Shown: positions 36,738-46,642, counted from the stretch's first letter. The stretch is 64,000 nucleotides of DNA from Myxococcales bacterium (GCA_016794365.1 JAEUKB010000017.1:1-64000); one strand, 5' to 3'. Notes: generated from the letters alone by a model not told the origin. Translations and numbers: made by a program.

Positions 36738-37667
36738 TCAGCCCGACTTGCGCAGCGCGCTGTACATGCCGTGCCCGATGACGGTGCTGACAATGAGCAG
36801 ACCGCCATAGACGGCGGCGCGGCTCGGTAGCTCTCCGGTTCCAAGCGCAACCCAGACTGGGTTCAGAATCGGTTCCAGCGACGCGAGCATCAAGCACTCT
36901 ACGGCACGCAAGCGACGCACCGCTGCTGCATAGAGCAAGTACGCGAGCGCAATCTGCACCACACCGAGCAGGATCAGCCACAGCCAGCTGCTTGGCGAAA
37001 GGCTCGGTGTGCCAAGAAGCTGCGGAAAGCCAGCCAGCACCGCCAAACAGTTACCCAGCAGGAGCACCACGGTCGGAACCTGCGGCAGCAGCGAGCGCGT
37101 GCGCGCGTCACAGTGCGGACCTGGCGCTTCGGCGCGACGCAGCAGCAGCGGCAGCAGCCCAAGGCCAGCTCCCGATGACAGCGCCAGCAAGTTGCCATGC
37201 AGACCCGCGCTCGAGAGCTGTTCGAGAAAGAACCAGGCAATCCCAAGGAAGCAGCCGATCACCGCGACGATGTCATGCGGGCCGACTCGTTCCCTGAGGA
37301 TGGGCCATGACAGCAAGATCACGTACATCGGTGCGGTGTATTGCAGCAGGATCGCGTTGGCTGCCGTCGTCAGCTTGCTCGCGAGCACAAACGACAGCAT
37401 CGTGTACGCATAACAGAGCGCCGCTACCCAGGTCTGCCAGCGTCCAAGGGACAGCCAAAGCACCTCGAGCAGATCGCTGCGGACGCGCCACACGAGCACC
37501 AGCGCAAACACCGGCAGCGCCAGCAAGCTGCGCCAGCTGACGATGCTTAGGCCGGACAGCGGAACCGACTTGATGCCAATGCCAGCCAGGCTCCAGCTAA
37601 GGGCCGCGCCCAGCACGCAGGCAAAGCCAATGGGCCGACTGGACCCCGAAGAAGACGAGCGCATCAT
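36738..37667 (-). CDS. EamA/DMT superfamily transporter
   Basis: 309 residues with ten hydrophobic helices in two homologous halves (GFACVLGAALSWSLAGIGIKSV...; LPLLLRRAEAPG...LAYLLYAAAVRRLRAVECLMLASLEPILNPVWVALGTGE), the EamA double-domain layout. Likely a metabolite exporter; the substrate cannot be inferred. It lies 12 nt downstream of the ABC permease and 37 nt upstream of the KdsC-like gene. Confidence 0.9.
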   Translation of the reverse strand: MMRSSSSGSSRPIGFACVLGAALSWSLAGIGIKSVPLSGLSIVSWRSLLALPVFALVLVWRVRSDLLEVLWLSLGRWQTWVAALCYAYTMLSFVLASKLTTAANAILLQYTAPMYVILLSWPILRERVGPHDIVAVIGCFLGIAWFFLEQLSSAGLHGNLLALSSGAGLGLLPLLLRRAEAPGPHCDARTRSLLPQVPTVVLLLGNCLAVLAGFPQLLGTPSLSPSSWLWLILLGVVQIALAYLLYAAAVRRLRAVECLMLASLEPILNPVWVALGTGELPSRAAVYGGLLIVSTVIGHGMYSALRKSG

Positions 37668-37679
37668 CAGCGTGTGGGC

Positions 37680-39236
37680 CTACGGTCCGCTCGCGGCAAT
37701 CTGAGCGGCCAAGGTGCGCTGACTGCGCCGACTTTCGACGAAAAAGAACAGACAAGCTGCGAGCGTGACGCCCATCGATACGAAGATGCCAAGTCGCGCC
37801 GTCTCAATCGATTTCGTCGGAGCAACCTCGGAAAACCAGTGTCCTGCCAGGTTCAGCGCCGATGTTCCGACGGAATACAGCGGACTTGTGGCCATCACCA
37901 ACAAACCAGGCTGCGCGTCGGCTCCACCGAAGACAAAGCCGAGCAGCCACGGGAGGACATGCGACACAAAGAACACCAGCACCGCCACCGCGTGGGTCGA
38001 TCCGCGATGCTTCAGTCGGACAAACTCACACGCGAGCTGAACAAACAGCAGATAGAGCAGCACCGACATCACCGCCAACGCCACCGGCTCTCCGACGAGC
38101 GGTCCTTTCACTTTGCTGCCCATCGCACGGCTTATCACAAACAGTCCAGCGATGAGAAAAGCCCACAGCCCAAACGTCAGCGGCTCGGTCTTGCCACCTT
38201 CATCGAGCCAGCTCAGCACCTGTGTTCCTTGACGTCGAGCCCGTCGCAGCGCGCGCAGCAGCATCAGATACGACGGAACCTGACCCATCAATAGCCCAGC
38301 CGCAAGTACGGTTCCGAACGCGATGTATCCGACGACAATCGCGACATCAGCGTCTCTCGTGGAATGAGTCACGCTCTCGGACGGAACCACAAACTGCCAC
38401 ACCGCCCCGAGCGACAGAAACGCCATCCAAGCAAACAGATACAGCGTTCCCAGACGAGAAAATGACGACGACTCATCGTGACGGATCTTGCGCGCCACCG
38501 CATGACTCAGCCCAAACAGCACGCTTCCTTGCACCAGCAGCGACAGCAAAAGCGCATGGACGGGAAATCCAAAAAACGACACGACGACCTGGGACTTTTC
38601 AGGGCTCGCCAGCAGCGCAGAGATGGCCGGATAGGGCGTAAAGTAGGTGATTGCGCCAAGGCCTTGCGACGAGAAACTGCTCAGCAAAAGCGCAACCAGC
38701 GTGCCGCTGATGATCCCGGTTGCGCCTCGCTTGTGAGACACGGTCAGACCCAGCCACAGCGCAAAGCAGTCATAGAGCAGGCCGTTCACAAACAAGATCA
38801 GCAGCGATCCGACGATGCCCGTTACTGAAAAGCGAGAAAACGGTGCAGCGACGAGCACAAACGCAGCCAAAATCCCTGACGCCAGGTATTCCCGGGCAGG
38901 ACAGCCGAGCAGATACCCAATTGCATCGGTCCACGGCGTCGTCGGGGTTGCTCGATGAAAGTCAAGCAGTCCGCTCGCACGCTCCTCGCGAACGGCCTCT
39001 GTGATGCGGTTGCTGGATCGGAGCAGGAGCAACATGCCAATGAAAACAAGCAGCGTGTATTCCAGCGTCGAAAACGCATCGACTCGATCCTTGGCAACCG
39101 CTGCCAAGAGCAGCCCGCACAGCCCCAGCAGTCCAAACACCAGCGACGAAGAGACAAGCTGCGCACGACGCAGTCGGCGACGTGCTTGCGCGATCAAAAT
39201 CGGATTATCAAACAGACGCACAATTGGCTCGATCAT
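37680..39236 (-). CDS. ABC-2-like transporter permease
   Basis: 518 residues with about 12 hydrophobic segments. The N-terminus is cytoplasmic (NPILIAQARRRLRRAQ) and includes an ITEAVREERASGLLDFHRATPTTPW coupling-type segment common in gliding/heme/ABC-2 permeases of myxobacteria. Its ATG overlaps the stop of the ATP-binding gene by 4 nt, so it is that ATPase's membrane partner. The cargo is unknown. Confidence 0.82.
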   Translation of the reverse strand: MIEPIVRLFDNPILIAQARRRLRRAQLVSSSLVFGLLGLCGLLLAAVAKDRVDAFSTLEYTLLVFIGMLLLLRSSNRITEAVREERASGLLDFHRATPTTPWTDAIGYLLGCPAREYLASGILAAFVLVAAPFSRFSVTGIVGSLLILFVNGLLYDCFALWLGLTVSHKRGATGIISGTLVALLLSSFSSQGLGAITYFTPYPAISALLASPEKSQVVVSFFGFPVHALLLSLLVQGSVLFGLSHAVARKIRHDESSSFSRLGTLYLFAWMAFLSLGAVWQFVVPSESVTHSTRDADVAIVVGYIAFGTVLAAGLLMGQVPSYLMLLRALRRARRQGTQVLSWLDEGGKTEPLTFGLWAFLIAGLFVISRAMGSKVKGPLVGEPVALAVMSVLLYLLFVQLACEFVRLKHRGSTHAVAVLVFFVSHVLPWLLGFVFGGADAQPGLLVMATSPLYSVGTSALNLAGHWFSEVAPTKSIETARLGIFVSMGVTLAACLFFFVESRRSQRTLAAQIAASGP

Positions 39237-40171
39237 GACACTCTCCCCGTCGAGACTTGCAAGAAAATGTCCTGTAAGTTCGATGTCTGCTCGCGATACT
39301 CAGCGACGCGAAAATCTTTTTGAATCAGCTCTTTGAGAAGGTTTGCAGCGGAATCGGGATCTCCGACGAGCTTGAAGGTTGCGCTGGCACCGTCTATTTC
39401 CACGTCGCTGACACCAGCGAATCCAGCAAGCTGTGCGCCCAGTCGATCGTCGGGAACCAGCAAGCGCACGCGCAGCAGCAGACCCGGACGAAGTCGCTTC
39501 AAGATGTCTTCGATTCGTCCCGACAGCAGCATCTTTCCGCGTTCCATGATCCCGACGCTGTTACAGAAGTCGGCCATCTCTGCGAGGATGTGACTCGACA
39601 CCACGACGGCTTTTCCTTCTCGTCCCAGCTCGACGATGACATCGCGCAGCTCCAGCCGAGCGCGTGGATCCAAGCCCGATGCTGGCTCGTCGAGAAGCAG
39701 CACCTTCGGATCGTGAAGCAGTGTCTTGGCCAAAAACAGTCGCTGTTTCATGCCCCGTGACAGCTCTCCGGCGGGAGTCCGTCGCTTTTCACCGAGCTGC
39801 ACTTTTTCGATCAGCTCATCGATGCGCTTGCGTCGCGTCGCGCCCGACAGTCCATAGGCGGACGCGAACAGCTCCAGAAATTCCTCGACGTACAGGTCTT
39901 CGTAGAGCGGCGGCATGTCCGGCATAAAGCCAATGTGATGCAGCGCGCGCAGCGGCTCAGCGACGAGATCAATGTCACAGACACGGACCTGACCATAGGT
40001 TGGCTGAAGCAGCGTCGCAATCACGCGAATGATCGATGTCTTGCCTGCTCCGTTCGGACCGATCAGCCCGTAGACCATGCCAGCTTCGACAGAAAAAGAC
40101 ACATCATCGACGGCAGTAATGTCTTCGTAATCAACTCGCAGACCTTGGATCGAAAGCAGCGGCTCAGCCAT
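39233..40171 (-). CDS. ABC transporter ATP-binding protein (CcmA/DrrA-like)
   Basis: 312 residues. Intact NBD: Walker A GPNGAGKTS, signature LSRGMKQR, Walker B VLLLDEPASGLDPRAR and switch His in SSHILAEM, followed by a ~95-residue C-terminal extension typical of DrrA/CcmA-type ATPases. AAGGGA precedes the ATG at 40171. Permease overlap (4 nt) indicates a two-component exporter. The start codon shares bases with a start codon on the opposite strand (40170). Confidence 0.94.
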   Translation of the reverse strand: MAEPLLSIQGLRVDYEDITAVDDVSFSVEAGMVYGLIGPNGAGKTSIIRVIATLLQPTYGQVRVCDIDLVAEPLRALHHIGFMPDMPPLYEDLYVEEFLELFASAYGLSGATRRKRIDELIEKVQLGEKRRTPAGELSRGMKQRLFLAKTLLHDPKVLLLDEPASGLDPRARLELRDVIVELGREGKAVVVSSHILAEMADFCNSVGIMERGKMLLSGRIEDILKRLRPGLLLRVRLLVPDDRLGAQLAGFAGVSDVEIDGASATFKLVGDPDSAANLLKELIQKDFRVAEYREQTSNLQDIFLQVSTGRVS

Positions 40172-40754
40172 GGATTCCCTTCTGCATGACTCATTTTATG
40201 GCTTGGGCCCGTCCGAAAAGCGAGCCTACGATGTGTCCGTGGAACTGCTTCGCTTTGTACAGCCCGCCTCGCCATCGTCCCAGGGTTTTGCTGGGTTTGG
40301 TCGGCCTGGACTGCTGCTTGCGCTCCTCGGAGACCCTCGTCACTTGCATCCAGGCATTCCCGATGCGATCGCAGAGCTGCGCAAAGAGACGCTCATCGCT
40401 GCGCATCAGTCGCTGGATACACGGAACCTGCTGAGCGCGCTTGTGTATGGCTGTCTCGGCCCGCCTGCCGTCGGATGTACCGTGGTCTTGCCGTCAGCGC
40501 TGGCTGAAGATGAATCGCGTGCGCTCGCGCTGCTTCGAGAGCCAGGCTCACATCACCTGCTTGCGATCGTTGCGGATCGTCAGGCCGACGCACGCTTGCT
40601 TGTGCAAGACCTGAACATTCCGCTGTGGCCAATCGGACGGACGACGGGACAGTCCCTGATCATCCGCCGGAGCGAGGGACCGGAATCGGATCCTTTTCCG
40701 ACGCTGTTGCACTGCTCGCTGACGGATCTACAGCACCAACCACCGCAGCCGTAA
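40170..40754 (+). CDS. Unrecognised protein, possibly real
   Basis: 194 residues, soluble, Leu-rich, no signal peptide, no recognised motif. Codon choice (CTG, GCG, CGC, GAG) is like the neighbours, which supports coding. Against this, no SD is seen before ATG 40170, the ATG overlaps the divergent ABC gene's ATG (CATG), and its last 95 bp overlap the convergent NDH-2 gene. A later GTG start within the first 25 codons is possible. It may be a small protein with a regulator-like helical fold, but no function can be assigned. Confidence 0.5.
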   Translation: MDSLLHDSFYGLGPSEKRAYDVSVELLRFVQPASPSSQGFAGFGRPGLLLALLGDPRHLHPGIPDAIAELRKETLIAAHQSLDTRNLLSALVYGCLGPPAVGCTVVLPSALAEDESRALALLREPGSHHLLAIVADRQADARLLVQDLNIPLWPIGRTTGQSLIIRRSEGPESDPFPTLLHCSLTDLQHQPPQP

Positions 40755-42060
40755 GCGCGCTTCGCGGCAATGCGGCAATCGCAACGTCCGATTCCGCACC
40801 TGCTTTCAGCCGGTGTCCCGTAATCAGTCGCGCGCCACGCTTATACGTAAAGTACTGATAGGCCCAGTTCAGCAGCACAGCGACGCGGTTTCGGAACGTA
40901 ATCAAAAAGAAAATGTGAACGAGCAGCCAGAGCATCCACGCCAAAAATCCGCCAATCTGAATCCGTCCAATGTGGGCAATCGCAGCGGCTCGACCGATGG
41001 TGGCCATGCTGCCTTTGTCAAGGTACGAAAACGGCGTGCGCTCATGTCCGTCGAGATCCGCGATCAGGTTCTGCACCACATGCCGCGCTTGCTGAATCGC
41101 GACGGGACTGACTCCGGGCAGCGGCTTGCCGTCTTGATGCAAAAACGCAGCCATGTCACCGATCGCGAAGACTTCTCGACGAGAGCCCACCGACAAGTCG
41201 GGATTGACGACGACGCGACCTTGACGATCGATTTCTCCGCCCAGCTTTGCCGCCAGTGGCGAGCCACGAACACCCGCCGCCCACAGCACGGTTGCCGTCG
41301 GAATCTGCTTTCCGCTGGCTTCGACACCTCGACCATCGATTCGGGTGACGCGAAGACCCGTGCGAACCTCGACGCCGAGCTGACCCAGATCAATCACTGC
41401 GCGCATCGACAAGTGCTCAGGAAATGAGCTGAGAATGCGCGAGCCACCCTCGATCAAGATGATCTTGGAATGTGCCGGATTGATGTTGCGAAAGTCGCGC
41501 GCCAAGACGTGACGAGACAGCTCGCCGAGCGCGCCAGCCAGCTCGACGCCCGTGGGTCCGCCACCGACGACTACGAACGTCAGCAATCGCTCTCTCTCGA
41601 TGGGATCGACGGTGCGCTCTGCCGCTTCAAAGGCCAACAGCACACGCCGACGCACCTCGACGGCATCATCTAGGTCTTTGAGTCCGACCGCATACTTGGC
41701 CCACTCATCGTGTCCAAAGTAGTGATTTTGCGCGCCCGCAGCGACGATCAGATAGTCGTACTGAAGCTCTCCGCGATCGAGCTTGACCCGCTTTTCCGTC
41801 AGATCGATGTCTTGGACTTCCGCGAGCAGCACGCTCACATTCGGCTGAAACCGCACCACCGAACGAATCGGCGCTGCGATGTCCGCTGGCGACAGACCCG
41901 CCATCGCGACTTGATACAGAAGTGGCTGAAACAGGTGATGGTTGATGCGATCAATCAGCGTGACGCGAACACGCGCACCATCTAGCTCTTTGGCTGCCGT
42001 CAGACCGCCAAAGCCGCCCCCGATGATGACGACGTGAGGACGCGCGTCTCGTCTTACCAC
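40660..42060 (-). CDS. NDH-2-type FAD/NAD(P)-dependent oxidoreductase
   Basis: 466 residues. Two Rossmann folds: FAD-binding HVVIIGGGFGGLTAAKEL at the N-terminus and NAD-binding FVVVGGGPTGVELAGALGEL near residue 170. VFAIGDMAAF is the second FAD motif, and GVSPVAIQQARHVVQNL matches the quinone-site AxQxx segment of type II NADH dehydrogenases. A C-terminal hydrophobic helix (AWMLWLLVHIFFLITFRNR) would anchor it to the membrane. It passes electrons from NADH to quinone without proton pumping. GTG 42060 overlaps the upstream stop by 7 bp; a longer N-terminus to 42153 is less likely. Confidence 0.88.
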   Translation of the reverse strand: MVRRDARPHVVIIGGGFGGLTAAKELDGARVRVTLIDRINHHLFQPLLYQVAMAGLSPADIAAPIRSVVRFQPNVSVLLAEVQDIDLTEKRVKLDRGELQYDYLIVAAGAQNHYFGHDEWAKYAVGLKDLDDAVEVRRRVLLAFEAAERTVDPIERERLLTFVVVGGGPTGVELAGALGELSRHVLARDFRNINPAHSKIILIEGGSRILSSFPEHLSMRAVIDLGQLGVEVRTGLRVTRIDGRGVEASGKQIPTATVLWAAGVRGSPLAAKLGGEIDRQGRVVVNPDLSVGSRREVFAIGDMAAFLHQDGKPLPGVSPVAIQQARHVVQNLIADLDGHERTPFSYLDKGSMATIGRAAAIAHIGRIQIGGFLAWMLWLLVHIFFLITFRNRVAVLLNWAYQYFTYKRGARLITGHRLKAGAESDVAIAALPRSALTAAVVGAVDPSASSATASEKDPIPVPRSGG

Positions 42061-43865
42061 TGCGTCCACGGTCGCCACTGATCCTCTTCGACAGAGTAGT
42101 AGAAGCGCAGGTTGTCTTTGGTAATCACCATCAAGTCCCGACCGATCGCCCACAGCTTGAAGATGTTGGCATCTCGATCGATGTAACGCTGCGCCACCGA
42201 CGAAAACACGCGACCGTTCAGGTCCAGTCCGTAGTAGCTGTCGCCGCGCATCACAAGCTGCTGCATCGCAAACGCCACCGGCTTGAGCTTGTTATCCCAC
42301 GAGCCGTTGCGATAGCGATAGATCTTGTCTCCGTCGAACAGATACATCACGCCTTGCGACGCCATGACGTTGCCCGACTTGATGAGCTTCGGCCAGAGCT
42401 GTAGCGAGTCTTTGCCGTCGAAGCTCGATGTCATCAGCCGACCGTCTTCAAGCAGCGCGTAGATCTTTCCATCCGTCACACCGACTTGCGAAACCGGCGA
42501 GATGTGCGTCGGACGCCAGCTCTTACCCTCGGCATCGTAGTAGATCAGGTTGCGCTTGTTGTCCGTCGTAAACAGCATTCCGTTTGAGTCATCAATGGCG
42601 ACGACTCCGAAGTCGCTGGTTGGAACCATGTTGTATTTGGTTCCTTCTCGACGGTACGCACGACCTTTCTTATCGGTGACCAGCAGCGGAAACAGCTCGG
42701 CGACCACTTTGGACTTGCCGGGGCTGTCCTTCGTAACCGTCGCAATCAGGCCGCTTAGAAACTCCAGCGACTCGATGTCACGCAGCGGCACGCGACCGCG
42801 CATCGCCATCGAGTGAATGAACTCACTGTGCAGGATCAGCGCGGGACGCTTGTCCATCTTGAGCGCCAGCGCATTTCCGAGAGCAATTCGCACCGCTTCG
42901 ACGCTGTTGCGCGACTCTGCGGCGGGCTCTGGGCTCGTATTCGCTGGTGTAGCAACCTGCGTTCCTGTCATTCCCGTCAGCAAGCTGTTCAAAAGCTCGA
43001 CGGGACGTGCCACGCCTGCGGTGTCCACCGACTTGTCCGAAAATGTCACGATACCCAGCAGTCGTCCCGTCGCAGATAGCAGCGGACCGCCCGTGTGCTC
43101 AATCGTCAGCGGCGGATCCGTCTCGATCGCACCGGGACGCATCGACATGATCGATCCCGTCATCATCGCCAGCGTCTGTCGTCCGTGGGTACGCAGACCG
43201 ATCACATCAGCGCCCACGCTGGTCGTCGAGCGCACGTCGTACAGATCCAGCGACTTGTACGGCTGCTTCGGCGACGGCTCTGGAAGCTGAAGCAAGAGCA
43301 GATGGTTTGGCGCATCCATACGCACCACCTGAACGGGCAGGGCTTTGGCCTGATTGGCACGCAAAAAGATCAGCGGATCTTCGTCGCCCGCAAACGATGG
43401 ATCGTACTGAAAGGCGTAGACTTGACCCTTTTCAACACCCGACATCAGCCGCGAGTCACTCACCACCACGCCGGTTGGCTTGACGATGACGCCGAGTGCG
43501 GTGTTGAAGCGGTTGCCGTCTCTGGCAATCAAAAACACCGTTGCTGGCGCTGCACGCTGATAGGCCTCGGCCTTGCTCAGTGCTGGACCTTTGGGCGCAG
43601 GTGGCAGCGGCTTCGGACCCGTCACCATCTTGGCAGCAGGCGCTTTGGCGACGGGCTTTGCAACCGGCTTGACCTTGGGAGCAGCCGGACTTGTCGTCGC
43701 TGCGGCTGCCGGTGGCACAGCGGGCTGGACTGGAGCCGACTGCGCCACTGCGCTCGTCGCAGATCCAGAAACAAACAGAAGCACAGCAGACAGCGTGTAA
43801 GCCCGCGCCCGACGAAGCGGGAACATAGAGCGAGCAGTCGTGGGCCTTATAACACCGCTAGACAA
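42054..43865 (-). CDS. Exported inactive trypsin-fold (pseudo-protease) protein with beta-propeller-like C-terminal half
   Basis: About 603 residues from TTG 43865, which has GGAGGTG 6 nt upstream; ATG 43826 without SD is the alternative. A signal peptide is followed by an Ala/Pro/Lys-rich linker. Residues ~95-300 follow the HtrA/trypsin pattern (VFLIARDGNRFNTALGVIV, VVVSDSRLM, EHTGGPLLSATGRLLGIVTF), but the triad positions read Arg139, His188 and Thr258 instead of His, Asp, Ser. The C half (~350-603) has repeated short strand units such as GVTDGKIYALLEDGRL and GVMYLFDGDKIYRYRNGSW, like a propeller or tectonin repeat. Possibly a binding or scaffold protein. Confidence 0.72.
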   Translation of the reverse strand: MSSGVIRPTTARSMFPLRRARAYTLSAVLLFVSGSATSAVAQSAPVQPAVPPAAAATTSPAAPKVKPVAKPVAKAPAAKMVTGPKPLPPAPKGPALSKAEAYQRAAPATVFLIARDGNRFNTALGVIVKPTGVVVSDSRLMSGVEKGQVYAFQYDPSFAGDEDPLIFLRANQAKALPVQVVRMDAPNHLLLLQLPEPSPKQPYKSLDLYDVRSTTSVGADVIGLRTHGRQTLAMMTGSIMSMRPGAIETDPPLTIEHTGGPLLSATGRLLGIVTFSDKSVDTAGVARPVELLNSLLTGMTGTQVATPANTSPEPAAESRNSVEAVRIALGNALALKMDKRPALILHSEFIHSMAMRGRVPLRDIESLEFLSGLIATVTKDSPGKSKVVAELFPLLVTDKKGRAYRREGTKYNMVPTSDFGVVAIDDSNGMLFTTDNKRNLIYYDAEGKSWRPTHISPVSQVGVTDGKIYALLEDGRLMTSSFDGKDSLQLWPKLIKSGNVMASQGVMYLFDGDKIYRYRNGSWDNKLKPVAFAMQQLVMRGDSYYGLDLNGRVFSSVAQRYIDRDANIFKLWAIGRDLMVITKDNLRFYYSVEEDQWRPWTQW

Positions 43866-44060
43866 AACACACCTCCGGGAACCAAAGCACAAGAAGGCCG
43901 TAGATGGCGTTCCGATACAAGCGAACTGTATCGCAAAGTCTCCCGATCTATTGGAAGAAATGTCGGGCTCGTCACGGACGGGACGGGCGCGTCATCGGAT
44001 ATCATAACCAAATGGGTCGCGCGCGTTCACGCACACCTGGCGCGGCGCAAGGAGCAAGCG

Positions 44061-44741
44061 ATGTCGCAGATGCTATCGTCCGTGTCGAAGCAAGCTCATA
44101 CCGAGCTAAAAAAATGGCAGACAGCGTTCACTCCGCTCGTCGAGGAAGCGCTAGTAGCCAGCCAGGCCAAGCAGGCGCTGTCTGAGCTGCCGACGGAGCT
44201 GTCACGGCTGCTGACGCTGATGCCCGATCCAGGTCCACAGATGCGGATGTTCAGCATTGGAGGCGCCATTTACATTGCGCTGTATCTGGTTCTTCACCGT
44301 CAGGGAATGAGCGCCGCACAGGTCTGGACGATCTGCGATGCAGCGACGCGCAAGCGCTTTACCGGCATGTCCAAGCTCACCAAGTGGCTGATGTCGTGGA
44401 CGATGTTTTCCCCGCTGTGGCGCATGCTGACCCGCCGACTGGCTGAACAGAGCAAGGTTGCTCCCGTCGGTGGCTGGGTTGTTGAATACCTGCCAGCGGA
44501 GCCCGGACAGTATGACTACGGAGTAACCTATCGTCGCTGTGCCATTGCGCAGCTGGCGCACGATGTGGGCGCTCAGGACTTTGCGCCGTACATCTGTCAG
44601 TCCGACATCATCGGCAGCGACGCCTTCGGCTGGGGACTTGCGCGCACCAAGACGATTGCGCAAGGTGACTCACACTGCGACTTCCGCTTCCGCAGAGGCG
44701 CTGTCACCGACGTAAAAGTCAAGCTTCCGGTGATTTCCTAG
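44061..44741 (+). CDS. L-2-amino-thiazoline-4-carboxylic acid hydrolase-like protein
   Basis: 226 residues from ATG 44061 with AAGGAG at 44049-44054. The C half has CQSDIIGSDAFGWGLARTKTIAQGDSHCDFRFRRG, matching the ATC-hydrolase family ending 'xxLAxGxxxCDFxF'. The family is named for one Pseudomonas enzyme in cysteine metabolism; most members are uncharacterised, so the exact reaction is uncertain. Upstream is a 195-bp region shared with the pseudo-protease gene on the other strand. Confidence 0.8.
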   Translation: MSQMLSSVSKQAHTELKKWQTAFTPLVEEALVASQAKQALSELPTELSRLLTLMPDPGPQMRMFSIGGAIYIALYLVLHRQGMSAAQVWTICDAATRKRFTGMSKLTKWLMSWTMFSPLWRMLTRRLAEQSKVAPVGGWVVEYLPAEPGQYDYGVTYRRCAIAQLAHDVGAQDFAPYICQSDIIGSDAFGWGLARTKTIAQGDSHCDFRFRRGAVTDVKVKLPVIS

Positions 44742-44769
44742 CTCGGTGAATTCCGAGCGATGAATATTA

Positions 44770-44806
44770 GGCAGATGAAAGGATTCATATGGAAGCTTCA
44801 TCTGCC
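44770..44806. terminator. Convergent-gene hairpin, possible bidirectional stop
   Basis: GGCAGATGAA (44770-44779) and TTCATCTGCC (44797-44806) form a perfect 10-bp stem with a 17-nt loop, centred in the 134-bp gap between the convergent ATC-hydrolase-like and helicase genes. There is no clear T-run on either side, so it may be a processing signal or weak terminator. ATTCATAT occurs both in the loop and again near 44842. Confidence 0.4.
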
Positions 44807-44875
44807 ACTTTGCACAGAGCGATATTAGACATCGCAGACGATTCATATTGAGCCGCCTGCATCGCTCGTGTCGCC

Positions 44876-46642
44876 TTAGGTATAGCGCTTCATCCAGTCC
44901 AGCTGACGCTCGGTTCGTTCACGCTGGGCTTGGGTGTTGCTCCCGCGCGCGCGATCTCCACCGCCATTCGATTTTCCGCTGGGCTTGGGTCCATGAGAAG
45001 ACGGACGACCATGAGATCGGCTGGGTTCACGGCTTGCGCCAGCGCCATCACTTCGTCGCTGACCGCTCCCATCTTGCTGCGGAGGCTTGGCCGGTCGCGG
45101 GCCATGACCATGCCCGCTTCGCTCACCCCGATCTGCGCGTGCGTCGTTTCTGATCTCACCGCGCTCTGTACGCTCACCACGCTCTGTACGCTCGCCACGC
45201 TCTTTGAAAGAGGACTGCTCAGGACGCGAGCGCTGTCCTTCCTGCGCAGGCCGGGCAGTACGCTGCGGCGAAGCATCCGAACGAGTCGTGCGCTGCGGTC
45301 TGTCCGATCGCGACTGACCACCATGTCCCAAGCGCTGTGGACGCTGCGCGGGCACAGACTCGGTGCGCTCGGATCGCGCTCCCGTTGACGCAAACGGATG
45401 ATCGCTCACCACCGGAATGCGCTTCTGGATCAGCTTTTCAATGGTGTTTAGGAATCCCTGTTCATCCCAGTCACAGAACGCGAACGCAACACCTTCCGCA
45501 CCAGCGCGCGCGGTGCGACCGATGCGATGAACGTAGCTCTCTGGTTCGTTGGGAATGTCGTAGTTGATGACGTGGCTGACGTTGTCTACATCAATGCCGC
45601 GTGCAGCAATGTCGGTGGCAACCAGGATGCGCGTCTCTCCGCTCTTGAAGTGCGCGAGCGCTGCTTCACGCGCATTTTGCGACTTGTTTCCGTGAATGGC
45701 TTCGCCACGAAAACCCGCTTCCGCGAGCTGTTTGACAACCTTGTTGGCGCCGTGTTTGGTGCGCGTAAAGACCAGAACACGCGATAGGTTGGCGTCTTTG
45801 AGCAGATGCGCCAGCAGCTTCGGCTTGTCGTTTTTCCCGACTTTGTAGACCGACTGCTCGATGCGATCTGCGGTCGAAGCCGGAGGCGTCACAGCGACGC
45901 GAACCGGACTGCGCAAAAACGTCATCGCCAGCGCTTCAATGTCCGGTGGCATGGTCGCGGAAAACAGCAGCGACTGACGGACGGGCGGCAGCGCCTTGAG
46001 CACCTTGCGCACGTCATGAATGAAGCCCATGTCGAGCATGCGATCCGCTTCATCCAGCACAAAGAACTGAAGATCCGTGAGCGAGACAAAGCCTTGTCCC
46101 ATCAGATCGAGCAGTCGTCCTGGCGTTGCCACCAAGATATCGACACCGATGCGCAGACGCTGAACTTGGGCACCCTGCTTGACTCCGCCGAAGATGACGG
46201 TGCTGGTCAGCCCCGTGTGTGCGCCGTAGATGCGGAAGCTTTCTTCGATTTGAGAGGCCAGCTCACGGGTGGGAGACAGCACCAAGGCACGAATTTTCTT
46301 CGCGATGGGAGGATGCCGCGCAGGCTTTGTCTCGACGGGCGCAGGCTTCTTCTGCGCATTGAGTAGCTGCAAGATCGGGAGCGCAAAGGAAGCGGTCTTG
46401 CCGGTTCCAGTCTGCGCACAACCGAGGATGTCTTGACCTTTCAAGAGCGGAGGAATCGACTGCTGCTGGATGGGAGTCGGCTGCGTATAGCCAGACTCTG
46501 CGACGGCCAAGACCAGCTCTGGAATCAGTCCCAGCGCAGTGAACGGAGAGTCCGCTAGTGCCGCCTTATCGACGGTGTGTGCGGACGAAGGATGCGAAGC
46601 GGTCCCCGTGTGGGGGATGTGTTGATCGGTAGCTCGGGTCAT
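44876..46642 (-). CDS. DEAD-box RNA helicase (RhlE-like) with long basic tail
   Basis: 588 residues from ATG 46642. Motifs in order: Q motif [10 protein letters not shown], Walker [13 protein letters not shown] box [15 protein letters not shown], and [10 protein letters not shown]. The core ends near residue 400. A ~180-residue Arg/Gly/Ser/Glu-rich tail follows with tandem ERTERGE-type repeats, which would bind RNA non-specifically as in other RhlE proteins. Role: ribosome assembly, mRNA turnover or cold adaptation. It lies 91 bp downstream of the DUF5682 gene stop, so co-transcription with the MoxR/VWA operon cannot be ruled out. Confidence 0.93.
   Translation of the reverse strand: MTRATDQHIPHTGTASHPSSAHTVDKAALADSPFTALGLIPELVLAVAESGYTQPTPIQQQSIPPLLKGQDILGCAQTGTGKTASFALPILQLLNAQKKPAPVETKPARHPPIAKKIRALVLSPTRELASQIEESFRIYGAHTGLTSTVIFGGVKQGAQVQRLRIGVDILVATPGRLLDLMGQGFVSLTDLQFFVLDEADRMLDMGFIHDVRKVLKALPPVRQSLLFSATMPPDIEALAMTFLRSPVRVAVTPPASTADRIEQSVYKVGKNDKPKLLAHLLKDANLSRVLVFTRTKHGANKVVKQLAEAGFRGEAIHGNKSQNAREAALAHFKSGETRILVATDIAARGIDVDNVSHVINYDIPNEPESYVHRIGRTARAGAEGVAFAFCDWDEQGFLNTIEKLIQKRIPVVSDHPFASTGARSERTESVPAQRPQRLGHGGQSRSDRPQRTTRSDASPQRTARPAQEGQRSRPEQSSFKERGERTERGERTERGEIRNDARADRGERSGHGHGPRPAKPPQQDGSGQRRSDGAGASREPSRSHGRPSSHGPKPSGKSNGGGDRARGSNTQAQRERTERQLDWMKRYT

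Noticed and set aside
43095..44060. In-frame extension of the ATC-hydrolase-like gene to 43095
   Set aside because: It is antisense to the pseudo-protease gene, His/Arg/Trp-rich and lacks an SD; AAGGAG precedes the ATG at 44061.
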